Below the pieces are notes generated by a model, which did not search any database, was not told where the DNA came from, and saw only the letters and a list, made by a program, of their open reading frames with translations. From Methylacidiphilales bacterium (lineage in GTDB: Bacteria; Verrucomicrobiota; Verrucomicrobiia; Methylacidiphilales; UBA1321), in NCBI GenBank assembly GCA_021272165.1, contig JAJSLK010000075.1:1-61436 (forward strand): a stretch of DNA of 61,436 bases, written 5' to 3'. A program made the position numbers and the translations under genes. Position 1 is the stretch's first letter, and each line of letters opens with the position of its first letter. Of the stretch, positions 8,901-23,133 are shown piece by piece.

Positions 8901-9917
8901 TTACTGTGAAGCTGCGGGAGTCTTGTAGATCTGATCGAAGACACCTCCGTCACCGAAATAAGTTTTCTGCACCTGGTCCCAATCGCCAAACAACTTGGCG
9001 ACGGTGAAGAGTTTGATGGCCGGGAACTGGCTCGAATATTTGGCAAGAACGTCGGCCGACCGGGGACGATAGTAGTTCCGGGCGATCACGTCCTGTCCCT
9101 CAGGTGAATAGAGATATTTAAGATACGCCGTGGCGACTTCGTGCGTACCGTGCTTATCGGCGTAGAGATCGACGACGGCGACCGGCGGTTCGGCGAGGAT
9201 GGACTGGCTCGGATAGACAATCTCGAACTCATCGGGATTGGTCTTCTTGAAGCTGAGCAGCGCCTCATTTTCCCAGGCGATGAGGACATCCCCTTCCCCG
9301 CGCTGGACGAAGGTGACCGTCGAGCCGCGGGCGCCGGAATCGAGCACCTTGACGTTGCCATAGATGGCTTTCACAAATTCCTTTGCCTTGGCTTGGTCGC
9401 CGCCATTGGTTTCGAGCGCATAACCGTAGGCGCCGAGGAAATTCCAGCGCGCGCCGCTGGAGGTCTTGGGATTTGGCGTCACGACTTCCACGCCGGACTT
9501 GGCCAGGTCGGGCCAGTCCTTGATCCCCTTGGGATTGCCCTTGCGCACGAGGAAAACGATGGTCGACGTGTAGGGCGAGCTGCGATCAGGGTAACGGTCT
9601 TCCCATTTGGGCCCGATGATGTGGGCGTTGTTGACGATGGCGTTGATATCGGGCGGCAGGCCAAGGGTGACCACGTCAGCCTGAAGACCATCGATCACCG
9701 CGCGGGCCTGTTTGCCCGAGCCGCCGTGGGACTGCGTGACGGTGACCGTGTCGCCGGTCTGCTTTTTCCAGTAGGCGGCAAAGACCTGGTTGTAATCCTG
9801 ATAAAGCTCGCGCGTGGGATCGTACGAGACGTTAAGAAGGGCGATGTCTTTGGCTGGGGCCAGGGAAATACCAAGCCCAAGGCCAATGACCGTAAGGAGA
9901 ATAATGAGGTTTTTCAT
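8901..9917 (-). CDS. periplasmic sulfate/thiosulfate-binding protein of an ABC transporter
   Basis: A 338-residue protein with an N-terminal signal peptide ([17 protein letters not shown], cleavage near APA-KD). The mature start [17 protein letters not shown] and the internal [19 protein letters not shown] and [13 protein letters not shown] are the signature stretches of Sbp/CysP sulfate-binding proteins. It delivers sulfate to a CysTWA permease, but no such permease or ATPase gene lies next to it. It is transcribed alone, ending at a strong terminator. cysK about 2.3 kb away gives a loose sulfur-assimilation context. Confidence 0.93.
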   Translation of the reverse strand: MKNLIILLTVIGLGLGISLAPAKDIALLNVSYDPTRELYQDYNQVFAAYWKKQTGDTVTVTQSHGGSGKQARAVIDGLQADVVTLGLPPDINAIVNNAHIIGPKWEDRYPDRSSPYTSTIVFLVRKGNPKGIKDWPDLAKSGVEVVTPNPKTSSGARWNFLGAYGYALETNGGDQAKAKEFVKAIYGNVKVLDSGARGSTVTFVQRGEGDVLIAWENEALLSFKKTNPDEFEIVYPSQSILAEPPVAVVDLYADKHGTHEVATAYLKYLYSPEGQDVIARNYYRPRSADVLAKYSSQFPAIKLFTVAKLFGDWDQVQKTYFGDGGVFDQIYKTPAASQ

Positions 9918-10028
9918 AAACTATATAAGTTCTATGGACATTATAAATAATTTTCGAGAGGTCAAGTCATTTATCTTATTCGTGTAGTCTAGTTAAGTTT
10001 CAAGCGACTGCAAATCAGCGCCTTTTAA

Positions 10029-10406
10029 ATGCAAAAAGTTATTCTACTATTGGCCATGCCCTTGATCGTCCTTCAAACCATCCTTCTTCTGATCGCTTCA
10101 AATACATTCATGACTTGCGCCTGGTATGGTCACCTCAAATATCTCCATAATCGGCCCCTTTTCCTGGTCATTCTGATCGCGTGGGGAATCGCATTTTTCG
10201 AATATTGCTTTCAGGTGCCGGCCAACCGGATCGGATTCAAGGCACTGGATGGCTACCAGCTCAAAATCCTGCAGGAGATTATCACGCTGGTGGTGTTCGT
10301 CTTCTTTGCCAAAGGGGTCTTGGGCGAGAGCCTGCGGTGGAATTACATGGTCAGTTTTGGATTTCTGGCTGGGGCGGCCTGGTTCGCGTTCGCCTATAAA
10401 TCATAG
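10029..10406 (+). CDS. DUF486-family small membrane protein
   Basis: A 125-residue protein with four predicted membrane segments. SNTFMTCAWYGHLK, AWGIAFFEYCFQVPANRIGF and QLKILQEIITLVVFVFF match DUF486, a small multidrug-transporter-like family of unknown substrate. The ATG at 10029 gives 13 extra residues before a second Met that could also serve as start. It is divergent from the sulfate-binding protein gene, and dapA follows 49 bases later. Confidence 0.85.
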   Translation: MQKVILLLAMPLIVLQTILLLIASNTFMTCAWYGHLKYLHNRPLFLVILIAWGIAFFEYCFQVPANRIGFKALDGYQLKILQEIITLVVFVFFAKGVLGESLRWNYMVSFGFLAGAAWFAFAYKS

Positions 10407-10455
10407 CCCTCTGCATTGCTAATCGGCCCGACCTTGGTTAGATTCGACCCTCCTT

Positions 10456-11358
10456 ATGTCCGCCTCATCCGCTGCCCCTGTTGGCACTTATACCGCACTG
10501 GTCACACCGTTCCGCGATAATCGCGTGGATGAAAAGGCCTTTGAACATCTGCTCGAGGAACAGATCGCGGCGGGCGTGGATGGCGTTGTCCCGGTTGGAA
10601 CCACAGGCGAATCGGCGACGCTGAACATGGAGGAGCATCTGCGGGTGATTCAGCATACGGTCGAGGTGGTCGATCACCGGATCAAGGTTTACGCCGGTAC
10701 CGGGTCGAACAGCACGACAGAGGCGATTTATCTGACGCAGGAGGCGAAGAAGCTCGGCGCTGACGGTTTTCTGGTCGTCTCGCCCTACTACAACAAGCCG
10801 TCTCAGGCAGGAATTTTTGCCCATTACTCCGCCTTGGCCGAGGCGACATGGCTGCCGATCATTGCGTACAGCGTGCCGGGGCGGACCGGCGGCGAGATTT
10901 CGGTTGATACGATGGCCGGGCTGGCGCTGAAGCATCCGAACATTGTCGCGATCAAGGAAGCGGGCGGATCAATTGAACGGTTCAGCCAGTTGCGGCAGGC
11001 ATTGCCGGACAACGTGACGATCCTGAGCGGCGACGACTCAATGACGCTGCCCGCTCTGGCTGTCGGTGCCAGCGGCGTGATCAGCGTGGCTTCCAACCTC
11101 ATTCCGAAGGACGTGGCGGCGCTGGTTCGCACCTTCCGCGAAGGAAAAGTGACGGAAGCGGAAGCGATGCATCGGCGGCTTTATCCGCTGTTCCGCGATC
11201 TTTTCATCGAATCGAACCCGGTGCCCGTGAAGACGGCGCTGGCGCAGCAGGGCTGGATGACAAGCGAAGTGCGGCTTCCTCTCGTGCCGTTGCAGCCCCA
11301 GAATCGCGACCGGTTGGAAATCGTGCTCGAACAGTACGGACTGCAGGGCAAGTCATGA
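10456..11358 (+). CDS. dapA: 4-hydroxy-tetrahydrodipicolinate synthase
   Basis: A 300-residue (beta/alpha)8 aldolase that condenses pyruvate with aspartate semialdehyde in the lysine/diaminopimelate pathway. It contains GTYTALVTPFRD at the N-terminus, the GTTGESATL motif, SPYYNKPSQ with the conserved Tyr, and the Schiff-base Lys in NIVAIKEAGGS. Its stop overlaps the start of dapB by four bases (ATGA), so the two are translationally coupled. Confidence 0.96.
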   Translation: MSASSAAPVGTYTALVTPFRDNRVDEKAFEHLLEEQIAAGVDGVVPVGTTGESATLNMEEHLRVIQHTVEVVDHRIKVYAGTGSNSTTEAIYLTQEAKKLGADGFLVVSPYYNKPSQAGIFAHYSALAEATWLPIIAYSVPGRTGGEISVDTMAGLALKHPNIVAIKEAGGSIERFSQLRQALPDNVTILSGDDSMTLPALAVGASGVISVASNLIPKDVAALVRTFREGKVTEAEAMHRRLYPLFRDLFIESNPVPVKTALAQQGWMTSEVRLPLVPLQPQNRDRLEIVLEQYGLQGKS

Positions 11359-12101
11359 TCGCGACCAGGACCAGAGTAGTAATCGTCGGGTCGAAAGGCC
11401 GGATGGGACACGCGCTGATGCACCTCGCCAGCCAGGACCCGGAATTGGAACTCATCGACGGCATCGACCAGGGCGACGACCTTCCCGCCGTGATTGGCCA
11501 ATGCGATGCAGTCATTGAGTTCGCCCATCATTCGATTACCGCCGGGCTGGCTGGGACGGTGGCCGATCACAACAAAGCGCTGGTCATCGGCACCACGGGT
11601 CATACGGATGAGGAACGGCAGGCCATCGAGGCCGCGGCAAAGCGGATCCCGGTTGTCTTCGCCCCGAATTTTTCCGTGGGCGTAAATCTCCTTTTTTATC
11701 TGACCCGGATCGCGGCCGAGACACTGGGCGAGAATTTCGATCAGGAAGTGGTGGAGATGCATCACCGCCAAAAGCTCGATGCGCCCAGCGGCACCGCGCG
11801 GCGGCTGGGGGAAATTCTGGCCAAGGCTTCTGGTGGAACCTACGAGGACCTGACAGTTCACGGACGGCACGGGGATGTTGGGGCGCGGCCGAAGAAAATC
11901 ATCGGGATGCATGCCCTGCGCGGTGGCGACGTCGTGGGCGACCATACCGTTCATTTTGCCGCGAACAGCGAGCGGGTGGAGCTGACCCATCGTGCATCGA
12001 GTCGCGATGCGTTTGCTTCCGGCGCTCTTCGCGCGGCGAAATGGGTGTGCACCCAAAAGCCGGGCCTCTATTCGATGCAGGATGTGCTCGGGCTGAAATA
12101 A
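11355..12101 (+). CDS. dapB: 4-hydroxy-tetrahydrodipicolinate reductase
   Basis: A 248-residue enzyme for the step after DapA in lysine/mesodiaminopimelate synthesis. It has an N-terminal nucleotide-binding stretch ([14 protein letters not shown]), the GTTGH motif, and the substrate/catalytic region [15 protein letters not shown], including the conserved His-His and Lys. Its start overlaps the dapA stop by four bases. Confidence 0.96.
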   Translation: MIATRTRVVIVGSKGRMGHALMHLASQDPELELIDGIDQGDDLPAVIGQCDAVIEFAHHSITAGLAGTVADHNKALVIGTTGHTDEERQAIEAAAKRIPVVFAPNFSVGVNLLFYLTRIAAETLGENFDQEVVEMHHRQKLDAPSGTARRLGEILAKASGGTYEDLTVHGRHGDVGARPKKIIGMHALRGGDVVGDHTVHFAANSERVELTHRASSRDAFASGALRAAKWVCTQKPGLYSMQDVLGLK

Positions 12102-12214
12102 GCCTGGGAAATCCTCGTCTCGTCGGCATCACCAGGGTCCTGAGCAAAAAGGGTTGCCTCGCGCGGAGAGGTACCTTATTGTCTATGGGAACAGTTAACA
12201 ACCCATTCACTCCC

Positions 12215-13177
12215 ATGCCCATTTATAACAGCATCCTCGAAACCATTGGCCGCACGCCTCTCATCAAACTGAACCGCCTTACGGAAGGTCTCGAAGCAAC
12301 CATCGTGCTCAAGGGCGAATTTTTCAATCCCCTCGGCAGCGTCAAGGACCGTATCGGTCTGGCCATGATCCAGGCGGGCGAAAAGGCGGGAAAGATCACG
12401 AAGGACACGATTATTGTGGAACCGACTTCCGGCAATACGGGTATTGCGCTGGCGTTTGTCGCCGCAGCGAAGGGCTACAAACTGATTCTGACCATGCCGG
12501 AGAGCATGTCGCTGGAGCGTCGCACGCTGTTGGCGTTGCTCGGCGCCAAGCTCGTTTTAACCCCGGCCGCCGAGGGCATGAAGGGAGCCATCGCCAAGGC
12601 GAAGGCTATTCTGGAAGAGACGCCGAACGCATTCATCCCGCAGCAGTTTGAAAATCCGGCCAATCCCGAAATCCATCGGAAGACGACCGCCGAGGAAATC
12701 TGGAACGATACTGACGGTAAGGTCGACATCCTCGTCGCGGCAGTCGGCACCGGCGGAACGATCACCGGCGTTTCCGAGGTGATCAAGACCCGCAAGGCCG
12801 ACTTCAAGGCCATCGCGGTTGAACCGAAGGATTCCCCGGTCATCACCCAGACGCTGAAGGGCGAGCCGCTCAAGCCGGGCCCGCATAAAATCCAAGGGAC
12901 TGGTGCCGGTTTCGTGCCGGGCAATCTTCACCTGAAGGCCGTTGATGAGGTCATCACCGTGAGCAACGAGGATGCACTCGTGACTGCCCGCCGCCTGGCC
13001 AAAGAGGAAGGCATCCTGGCCGGCATCTCGACCGGGGCGAACGTCTTCGCCTCGATCCAAGTAGCCAAGCGCCCCGAAAACAAGGGCAAACTGATCGTGA
13101 CCATCGGCTGCAGTACCGGCGAACGGTACCTGTCGACCGCGTTGGCGGAAGAGGCGCGCAAGGAAGTCGGGGCCTGA
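12215..13177 (+). CDS. cysK: cysteine synthase A (O-acetylserine sulfhydrylase)
   Basis: From ATG 12215 the protein (320 residues) starts [19 protein letters not shown], the standard CysK opening. The PLP lysine is in [11 protein letters not shown], followed by [11 protein letters not shown] and [12 protein letters not shown]. It makes cysteine from O-acetylserine and sulfide. An in-frame ATG at 12185 adds ten residues; it lies 13 bases after GGAGAGG, which is long for a Shine-Dalgarno, while 12215 has none, so the start is uncertain. It follows dapB by about 110 bases and may be in the same transcript. Confidence 0.95.
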   Translation: MPIYNSILETIGRTPLIKLNRLTEGLEATIVLKGEFFNPLGSVKDRIGLAMIQAGEKAGKITKDTIIVEPTSGNTGIALAFVAAAKGYKLILTMPESMSLERRTLLALLGAKLVLTPAAEGMKGAIAKAKAILEETPNAFIPQQFENPANPEIHRKTTAEEIWNDTDGKVDILVAAVGTGGTITGVSEVIKTRKADFKAIAVEPKDSPVITQTLKGEPLKPGPHKIQGTGAGFVPGNLHLKAVDEVITVSNEDALVTARRLAKEEGILAGISTGANVFASIQVAKRPENKGKLIVTIGCSTGERYLSTALAEEARKEVGA

Positions 13178-13439
13178 TTTGTCAGCTCTCCGTGTAATCG
13201 GCCGCGTCTAGGCGTCGCCATTCGCGACGGAATAGCAGAAACAATCTGGGGAGAATGGGGCCGGAAACTGGCCGCAAATGCGGTTATCTTTCGAAATTTG
13301 GTTTTTTCTTGCCTAATTTACGCACCTAAACTACTCCATCAGACAGTCAGCATACTTTCTGCTCGAATGATCTTCGACTAGAAATAGGAAAAATGCTACT
13401 GTCGCCCCGATCAGCTCGATCCCCTGAACGGATAGAATC

Positions 13440-15299
13440 GTGAACGATGTCCCCACCCGAACCCAGACTGTTGTACGCAAGCCCATTGTTCTGCGCCAGA
13501 TTGGCACCGAAACGGGGGGATTGACTGCCGCACCCAAAAGCGAACCTGTGCCCGCCCACGAAAAAAAGCCGACAATCACTTTTTCCACTCCGTCGTCTTC
13601 GACTGTTCCCACGGTCGATCCCCAGGCAGAGTTGAACCAGCTGCGCGAAGATATTGTTAACTATCGCCGCACCTTGGAACAATGGACCCAGGCCGAGCAG
13701 GAGTGGGGCAACCAGCGCCGTCTTTTCCAGGTGATGACGGACAATGTTTCCGACCTGATCGTGCTGATGGACCGGCAAGGTCACCGGGTCTGGAACAATC
13801 CGGCCTATAACCGGGTGCTGGGCTATGAGACAGAGGAACTGGCCGGAACCTATGCTCTTTCTGAAATTCATCCCGACGAACAAACCCGCGCGACCGAGGC
13901 GCTCAACAAAGTGGCGCAGGAAGGAACGCAGCACCAGAGTGAATATCGGGTGCAAAAGAAGGACGGCGGCTGGGTGCAATTGCTAACCGAAATCATTCCC
14001 CTCCATGATCAAAACGGCCAGGTGGAATCGATCCTGATGGTGGCCACGGATGTGACCGAAAAAAATCGCCTGGCGGAAGCTCTTTCCCTGGCCAGCACCG
14101 AAGCGACGGCGATGGGGATGATCGAGACGATGGCGCGCGACTTCGACCAGATTCTTACCAATGTCATCGGCAATTTGACCATCGCCAAGAACCTGAATGG
14201 GCCGCACAACGCAATCGCGGTCCGGCTCAATGAAATGGAACGCTCGCTTCAACGGGCGCGCGATCTCATCGAGCAGATGTTTTCCATCGCGCCGCAGGCG
14301 GGACAATCGCGTGTCCCCATCGTGGTCGAGGAAGCGGTGCAGGAGGCTGTGCAGGAAGTCCTGCGCGGAACGATGGTGCGGGCGGAATATCTTTTCCCGC
14401 GCAAGCTGCCCGAAATCGAAGTCGACCAGGAGGCGTTTTCCCATGCCATCCGGAACATCATCACTAATTCAGTGGAGGCGATGGACAAGGGCGTGATTCG
14501 GCTCACGGCGGAGAACATTCCACGGGAGCAATTCGCCAACCGCCATGACATTCCGCTCAAGCCCAACGATTACATCTGCCTGCGGATGCAGGACCAGGGC
14601 CACGGCATCTCGGAGAAGGCGCTACCGCGCGTCTTCGAGCCTTACTTCACCACGCGATCCGGCTCGCAGGGACTGGGGCTCACGACCGCATTGTCCTCCA
14701 TTCAACGGATGGGCGGCACGATCCTGATCGATTCGACTCCGGGCGCGGGCACGACCGTCTCCGTTTTTCTACCTACGTCCAGGAGCTCCAGCGCAATAAC
14801 AACGACGACCCCGGTTTCAGCCACCGGCCCAATGCCGAGCATCACACCAACCGCGCCGACACCCACCGGTTCAGCCTCAATGCGGACGGGCACAGGGGGA
14901 TTGTCAAAGGTTCAGAGAAAGCGCATTCTGCTCATGGACGACGAGCAGATGATTTTGGATATTGTGAGCCGGATGCTGGGGCATCTCGGTTACGAAGTAA
15001 CGACGTGCACTGACGGCTCGCAGGCTATCGCGGCCTTCGCCAAGGCGAAGTCGCAATCGGAGCCTTTCGACGTTGTGATGATGGATCTCGTCATTCCCAA
15101 TGGCGTCGGGGGACAAGACGCGGTGCATACGATCAAGAAGATCGATCCCCATGCCAAGGTCGTGGCCAGCAGCGGTCATCTGGATCATCCTGTGATGACC
15201 GATCACAGCAAATTCGGTTTCAATGCGGTACTCGAAAAACCCTACAAGCTGGAAAAGTTGCAACAGGCGATCGAAACCGTGGTCAATACGCCGGCCTGA
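13440..15299 (+). CDS. PAS-HATPase-receiver hybrid sensor protein lacking the phospho-acceptor histidine
   Basis: A 619-residue soluble protein from GTG 13440. There is a Pro/Ser/Thr-rich N-terminus, a coiled coil (about 60-95), a PAS domain (about 96-210), a degenerate dimerisation region, a HATPase_c domain (N box NIITNSVEAM, G1 DQGHGIS, F box FEPYFTTR, G2 GLGLTT), a Thr/Pro linker, and a receiver domain (MDDEQ, phospho-Asp in MMDLVIP, Ser for Thr in ASSGH, Lys in EKPYK). Where NtrB-like kinases have A-H-D-F-N-N, this one reads A-R-D-F-D-Q (Arg233, codon 14136-14138). The ATP-binding part looks intact. Confidence 0.88.
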   Translation: MNDVPTRTQTVVRKPIVLRQIGTETGGLTAAPKSEPVPAHEKKPTITFSTPSSSTVPTVDPQAELNQLREDIVNYRRTLEQWTQAEQEWGNQRRLFQVMTDNVSDLIVLMDRQGHRVWNNPAYNRVLGYETEELAGTYALSEIHPDEQTRATEALNKVAQEGTQHQSEYRVQKKDGGWVQLLTEIIPLHDQNGQVESILMVATDVTEKNRLAEALSLASTEATAMGMIETMARDFDQILTNVIGNLTIAKNLNGPHNAIAVRLNEMERSLQRARDLIEQMFSIAPQAGQSRVPIVVEEAVQEAVQEVLRGTMVRAEYLFPRKLPEIEVDQEAFSHAIRNIITNSVEAMDKGVIRLTAENIPREQFANRHDIPLKPNDYICLRMQDQGHGISEKALPRVFEPYFTTRSGSQGLGLTTALSSIQRMGGTILIDSTPGAGTTVSVFLPTSRSSSAITTTTPVSATGPMPSITPTAPTPTGSASMRTGTGGLSKVQRKRILLMDDEQMILDIVSRMLGHLGYEVTTCTDGSQAIAAFAKAKSQSEPFDVVMMDLVIPNGVGGQDAVHTIKKIDPHAKVVASSGHLDHPVMTDHSKFGFNAVLEKPYKLEKLQQAIETVVNTPA

Positions 15300-15365
15300 C
15301 AACGTCTCCACAGGGCCGATGAGAAGCTCGAAATCGTCCTCGGAAGAGGATATCATCGCCGTTCC

Positions 15366-16721
15366 ATGCCTTCCGTCTTCATCAAAACCTACGGCTGTCA
15401 GATGAACGTGCGCGACTCCGAGCAGGTTGCCCGCGATCTGGCCAGCCGCGGCTATGACTTGGTGGAGCATGAGGAGAAGGCCGATGTGGTCCTGCTCAAT
15501 ACATGTTCGGTCCGCGACATGGCGGAGCAAAAGGCGATCGGCAAGATGCAGACGCTCGGCGGCCGCAAAAAACGTCGCCAGCACCAGGTCATCGGTTTTC
15601 TCGGCTGCATGGCCCAGAGCCGGGGCGCCTCCATCCTCGACGAGCTGCCCGACGTCGACCTCGTGGTGGGCACACAGAAGTTCCACGAGGTCGGCCGACA
15701 TGTGGACGAACTCTTCCGGCAGCACCGCGAAAATCCTGCGGCGGTGCCAGCGCCGCGCGTCGATGTTGCCGAAGAGACCGGTTCCCAAAATACCATTCGG
15801 GATCATCTTCTGGCGCCGCGGCAGGTGACCGCTTTCGTGTCGATCATGCAGGGCTGCAACATGCACTGCACGTTCTGCATTGTCCCAAGCACGCGCGGAG
15901 CGGAGCGCTCGCGGCCCCTCGCGGAAATCGTCGCGGAAGTCGAATCACTCGTGGCACAGGGCGTGAAGGAAGTGACGCTGCTCGGACAGATCGTGAATCT
16001 TTACGGTCGGCATGAATTCCCCTCCGTCGACGGGCGGTCGCCCTTTACGCAACTGTTGCAAGCCGTCTGCGCGGTGCCCGGACTGCAACGAGTCCGGTTC
16101 ACCTCACCTCACCCGATCGGCTTCAAGGATGATCTCATTGCCTGTTTCCGCGAACTTCCGAATCTCTGCGAGCATGTCCATCTTCCCCTCCAATCGGGCA
16201 GTGACCTTATGTTGAAATCAATGCATCGCGCCTATACCCGCGCGGGATATCTTCGCTTGATTGACAAGCTGCGCGTAGCGCAACCCGGCATCGCCTTTAC
16301 CACCGACATCATCGTCGGTTTTCCCGGTGAGACCGAGGAGAATTTCCGCCAGACGTGCGACCTCGTGCGGGAAATCGCCTACGACAATGCGTTCGTTTTC
16401 CGCTATTCCCCTCGCCGCGATACCCCTGCCGCGACGATGGAGGGACAGTTACCGGAGGACGTGAAGATGGAGCGCAACCAGGAACTGCTCCGCATCCTCG
16501 ACGAAATCGCCGCGCAGCGAACGAAGAAATTACTGGGCCGCGAAGATGAGATTCTGGTCGAAGGCGAAAGCCGGACCAATCCGAGCCGTTTCCAGGGCCG
16601 GACCCGGACCAACCGCCTCGTGCTCATCGAAGCAAATGACCGGTGGCGCGGCGAATTGCTGCCCGTGCGCCTGACCGAATCGACCGGGTTCACCTGGTAC
16701 GCCGAACCTAAATTGGTCTGA
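15366..16721 (+). CDS. miaB: tRNA-2-methylthio-N6-dimethylallyladenosine synthase
   Basis: A 451-residue radical-SAM methylthiotransferase acting on i6A37 of tRNAs. The N-terminal UPF0004 domain has KTYGCQMNVRDSE, LLNTCSVRD and FLGCMAQ, with the three Cys that hold the auxiliary cluster. The radical-SAM motif is CNMHCTFC, followed by PSTRGAERSR. A C-terminal TRAM domain is present (about 385-448). Its stop abuts the stop of the convergent DNA glycosylase gene with no base between. Confidence 0.96.
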   Translation: MPSVFIKTYGCQMNVRDSEQVARDLASRGYDLVEHEEKADVVLLNTCSVRDMAEQKAIGKMQTLGGRKKRRQHQVIGFLGCMAQSRGASILDELPDVDLVVGTQKFHEVGRHVDELFRQHRENPAAVPAPRVDVAEETGSQNTIRDHLLAPRQVTAFVSIMQGCNMHCTFCIVPSTRGAERSRPLAEIVAEVESLVAQGVKEVTLLGQIVNLYGRHEFPSVDGRSPFTQLLQAVCAVPGLQRVRFTSPHPIGFKDDLIACFRELPNLCEHVHLPLQSGSDLMLKSMHRAYTRAGYLRLIDKLRVAQPGIAFTTDIIVGFPGETEENFRQTCDLVREIAYDNAFVFRYSPRRDTPAATMEGQLPEDVKMERNQELLRILDEIAAQRTKKLLGREDEILVEGESRTNPSRFQGRTRTNRLVLIEANDRWRGELLPVRLTESTGFTWYAEPKLV

Positions 16722-20493
<3,772 letters not shown>

Positions 20494-20499
20494 TTAATT

Positions 20500-23121
20500 C
20501 TAAAACTCCTGAATCGTCGTGGGAATAGAAATCCAGCGCTTGCCCCGTTGAATCACCCGAAAGGTGGAGATACCCCAGGCCTTGACCGGCCCGAGCGTAA
20601 TTTCACGGTTCAGCCAGCGACCCCGCAGGAGGATGGGCCGCCCGGCGATTTCCTGCACCCGGACGATCCAGCCCCTGCCATTTTCGGCCGGCTTAAGGGC
20701 CAGCAACTGGACGTTTTCCGTCTTCAGCGAAAAAAGCGAACCAGAGCGGGGCAGCGGGCCGGGATGGGCGCTGACCGGCACATTCACCAGCGGTTGTTCC
20801 AGTTCCAAGGCTAGGCGCGGCAGATCCCTCACCTCGGTCGTGAAGAGGAACCGGAAGGTCAGTTCGCCCGCATCAACCGCAGGCCGCCAGCTTTCCTTGT
20901 CGGCGGGAGTCTCGTCGCTGTTGGCGTAACGCGAAGCCCGGACAATCGTGGCCCGGAGCGCTCCCGCCTTGCAGTCGTACCCGTAGAGCGCGTCGGTGGC
21001 GAAACCGAACGGCGCACGGCCTTTTTGCGTCGTGCGAATCCAGCGGCCGCCGGGCACCTCGCCGCAAATCCCGCGCTGCGCCCGTCCACCCGGCACTTCA
21101 AAGAGGGCCTCGTCACCAACCGGCAGCACCATTTTCAACCGGCTGCTCCGGTCATTCCATAGCACGCGGGCCTGGACGTCGACAACCGGACGGCCCCGGA
21201 CGAGGAAAAAGGTCAGGTCGATCCACGACCGCTTGCCGAAAAATTTGACCCATAGGGCGGCGCGTTCAGGCCCCTTTTCGAGGATTTCCGTTTTCTCGAT
21301 TTTCCATGTTTCCTGCACGGTGGAGAGATTGACGGCATCCGGAATTTCTTCCATGCCACCCCAGGAACCCCACGGGTCTTTGACATTGATGAACGAGAGA
21401 CCGGCTCCCTTGAACAGCGGACGGCCCTGCGCCAGAATCTGGAGCGAGCTCGAACCGCGGCGGGCCTTGATCTGGTAAAAGCCGTTGAGGATAGCATCCT
21501 TGCGGGCGGCGGCGACTCCCTTGTCGGCGGTTTTTTTCCTTGTCGCTTTTTGCGGCAGCCCCATCTGGTAAACCGACCAGCTCATCGGCGGAAGCTTGGC
21601 CTGAAAAACAACGCGCTTGCGCCAGGGGAGATCGCTCATGGCGCTGTGTTCGTTGCCGATGACTTGGAACGGCACGGGTTGTTTCTTGGCATCAAACAGC
21701 TCGACGGGACAGAGGTCTGCCTTGTGCTGGTATTGCCAGAGCGGACGGTAATCGAGCGAGGCCTCAAGCTCGACGGGCCCCTCGTAGATGTGAGGATGAG
21801 GATTCCAGACCAGAAGAGCCACTCGACCCGGATGATCTCCACCCATTTTGGGCACAGAAGTATCGATCTTCGCGGCCAGGGCGTTGAGCGCGTTAAACTC
21901 AACCCGGAGGGCGTCGTGACCGGCGACGCCGAGCCAGGCGAGCTGCTCCTCGTAGGCCCGTTCGATGCTGGAACCGGGGAGGATATCGTGGAAGGAATTG
22001 AAGAGAATCGATTTCCAAGCCGGAGCGAGCGTTTCGGGCTTTCGATTCAGGCTGGCATCGATAATCGAAGCGGTTTTTTCGGCGCGAACCAGCCGCCCTT
22101 CGGTCTTGCGGTAAGGGAACTTGAACTTGGCGACCGAGGCATAGCAACCACGCAGACAGAAATTGAGTTCACCGCGATGTACAGGGTAAGGCCGCTCCTC
22201 TTTCGCCTCATCGGCAGCCAGTGCATCGAAGAAGCGATGCAGGCTCGAGTGGATTACCTCCACCTCCGGGTTCTTGTCAGCCCAGCGGCCAATTTCTTCC
22301 AAATGACGCCGGCTGGGGCCGCCGCCGTGGTTGCCAAGACCGTAAAAGCAGCCGACATGGAGGACCGGCTTCTCGATTGTCTCCTTGAGGTAGCCGTCGA
22401 AGCGGCGGAAAATCTCGTCCCGCTCCGTTCCGTACCAGCCGACCGTGGGCCGATAGCAAAGAATCCGCGCGCCGCTGTCGCTCTCCCACCAGAAGGCGTG
22501 ATTATCGAGGTGGAATTGCTTTTCCATCGGACGGGTAAACGCGAAGCCGGTCATGCCAGCGGCGGTCAGGATTTCCGGCAGGCCGGCACTGTGGCCGAAG
22601 GAATCGGCAGCCCACGCGACGCGAGGACGAAAACCGAAGGCGCGCTGGAAATAGTTTTGCCCCACGGTGAAATGACGGGCGAGGGTTTCGGTCGCCGGCA
22701 TGTTCGTATCGGGCTGGATGTAGGTCCCGCCGATGACGTCCCAGCGGCCTGCCTTCACCATCGCTCTGATCCGGGCGAAGGTTTCGGGGTCGGTTTTTTC
22801 GATATGCTCGTAAATCGCCGCCTCACCCCGCATGAAGGTCATTTTCGGATATTCCTCCATCAGCTCGAGGATGGTCCGGACGGTGATGATTCCTTCGTTG
22901 AGGCCTTCGCGCCAATCCCAGAGCCAGACGGGGTCGAGATGCGCGTTCGCCAGTAGGTGGAAAGTGACTTTCTTCTTCATGTCTTTTTGGGCTTGCTTCA
23001 GCCCTGGCAGGAACTTCTTTGCCGTTTGGGAGGTTTTTGGGCTTTTTTGTTTGTTCGTTTGGTCAACGGGAACAGGTTGAGAGTTGAAAAGATAACCGGG
23101 TCTACTTCGCAAAAACAACAT
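20500..23121 (-). CDS. glycoside hydrolase family 38 alpha-mannosidase
   Basis: About 873 residues. The core begins VTFHLLANAHLDPVWLWDW, the zinc-binding HxD of GH38, and contains WAADSFGHSAGLPEIL with the Asp nucleophile and the C-terminal beta-sandwich domains. The start at 23121 is chosen because GAAAGG lies seven bases upstream; ATG 22980 is a shorter alternative that begins right at the catalytic domain and would drop a Lys/Gln-rich leader. The Shine-Dalgarno region overlaps the palindrome 23134-23147. It is the promoter-proximal gene of the GH38-GH2 pair and divergent from an AraR-type regulator. Confidence 0.93.
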   Translation of the reverse strand: MLFLRSRPGYLFNSQPVPVDQTNKQKSPKTSQTAKKFLPGLKQAQKDMKKKVTFHLLANAHLDPVWLWDWREGLNEGIITVRTILELMEEYPKMTFMRGEAAIYEHIEKTDPETFARIRAMVKAGRWDVIGGTYIQPDTNMPATETLARHFTVGQNYFQRAFGFRPRVAWAADSFGHSAGLPEILTAAGMTGFAFTRPMEKQFHLDNHAFWWESDSGARILCYRPTVGWYGTERDEIFRRFDGYLKETIEKPVLHVGCFYGLGNHGGGPSRRHLEEIGRWADKNPEVEVIHSSLHRFFDALAADEAKEERPYPVHRGELNFCLRGCYASVAKFKFPYRKTEGRLVRAEKTASIIDASLNRKPETLAPAWKSILFNSFHDILPGSSIERAYEEQLAWLGVAGHDALRVEFNALNALAAKIDTSVPKMGGDHPGRVALLVWNPHPHIYEGPVELEASLDYRPLWQYQHKADLCPVELFDAKKQPVPFQVIGNEHSAMSDLPWRKRVVFQAKLPPMSWSVYQMGLPQKATRKKTADKGVAAARKDAILNGFYQIKARRGSSSLQILAQGRPLFKGAGLSFINVKDPWGSWGGMEEIPDAVNLSTVQETWKIEKTEILEKGPERAALWVKFFGKRSWIDLTFFLVRGRPVVDVQARVLWNDRSSRLKMVLPVGDEALFEVPGGRAQRGICGEVPGGRWIRTTQKGRAPFGFATDALYGYDCKAGALRATIVRASRYANSDETPADKESWRPAVDAGELTFRFLFTTEVRDLPRLALELEQPLVNVPVSAHPGPLPRSGSLFSLKTENVQLLALKPAENGRGWIVRVQEIAGRPILLRGRWLNREITLGPVKAWGISTFRVIQRGKRWISIPTTIQEF

Positions 23122-23133
23122 AAATGAACCTTT

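Noticed and set aside
9918..10028. Riboswitch upstream of the sulfate-binding protein
   Set aside because: No SAM-type or other known aptamer stems could be drawn in this A/T-rich 110-base gap.
21550..22956. 468-codon plus-strand open frame opposite the GH38 gene
   Set aside because: Antisense to conserved GH38 catalytic sequence and no recognisable motif; shadow frame.
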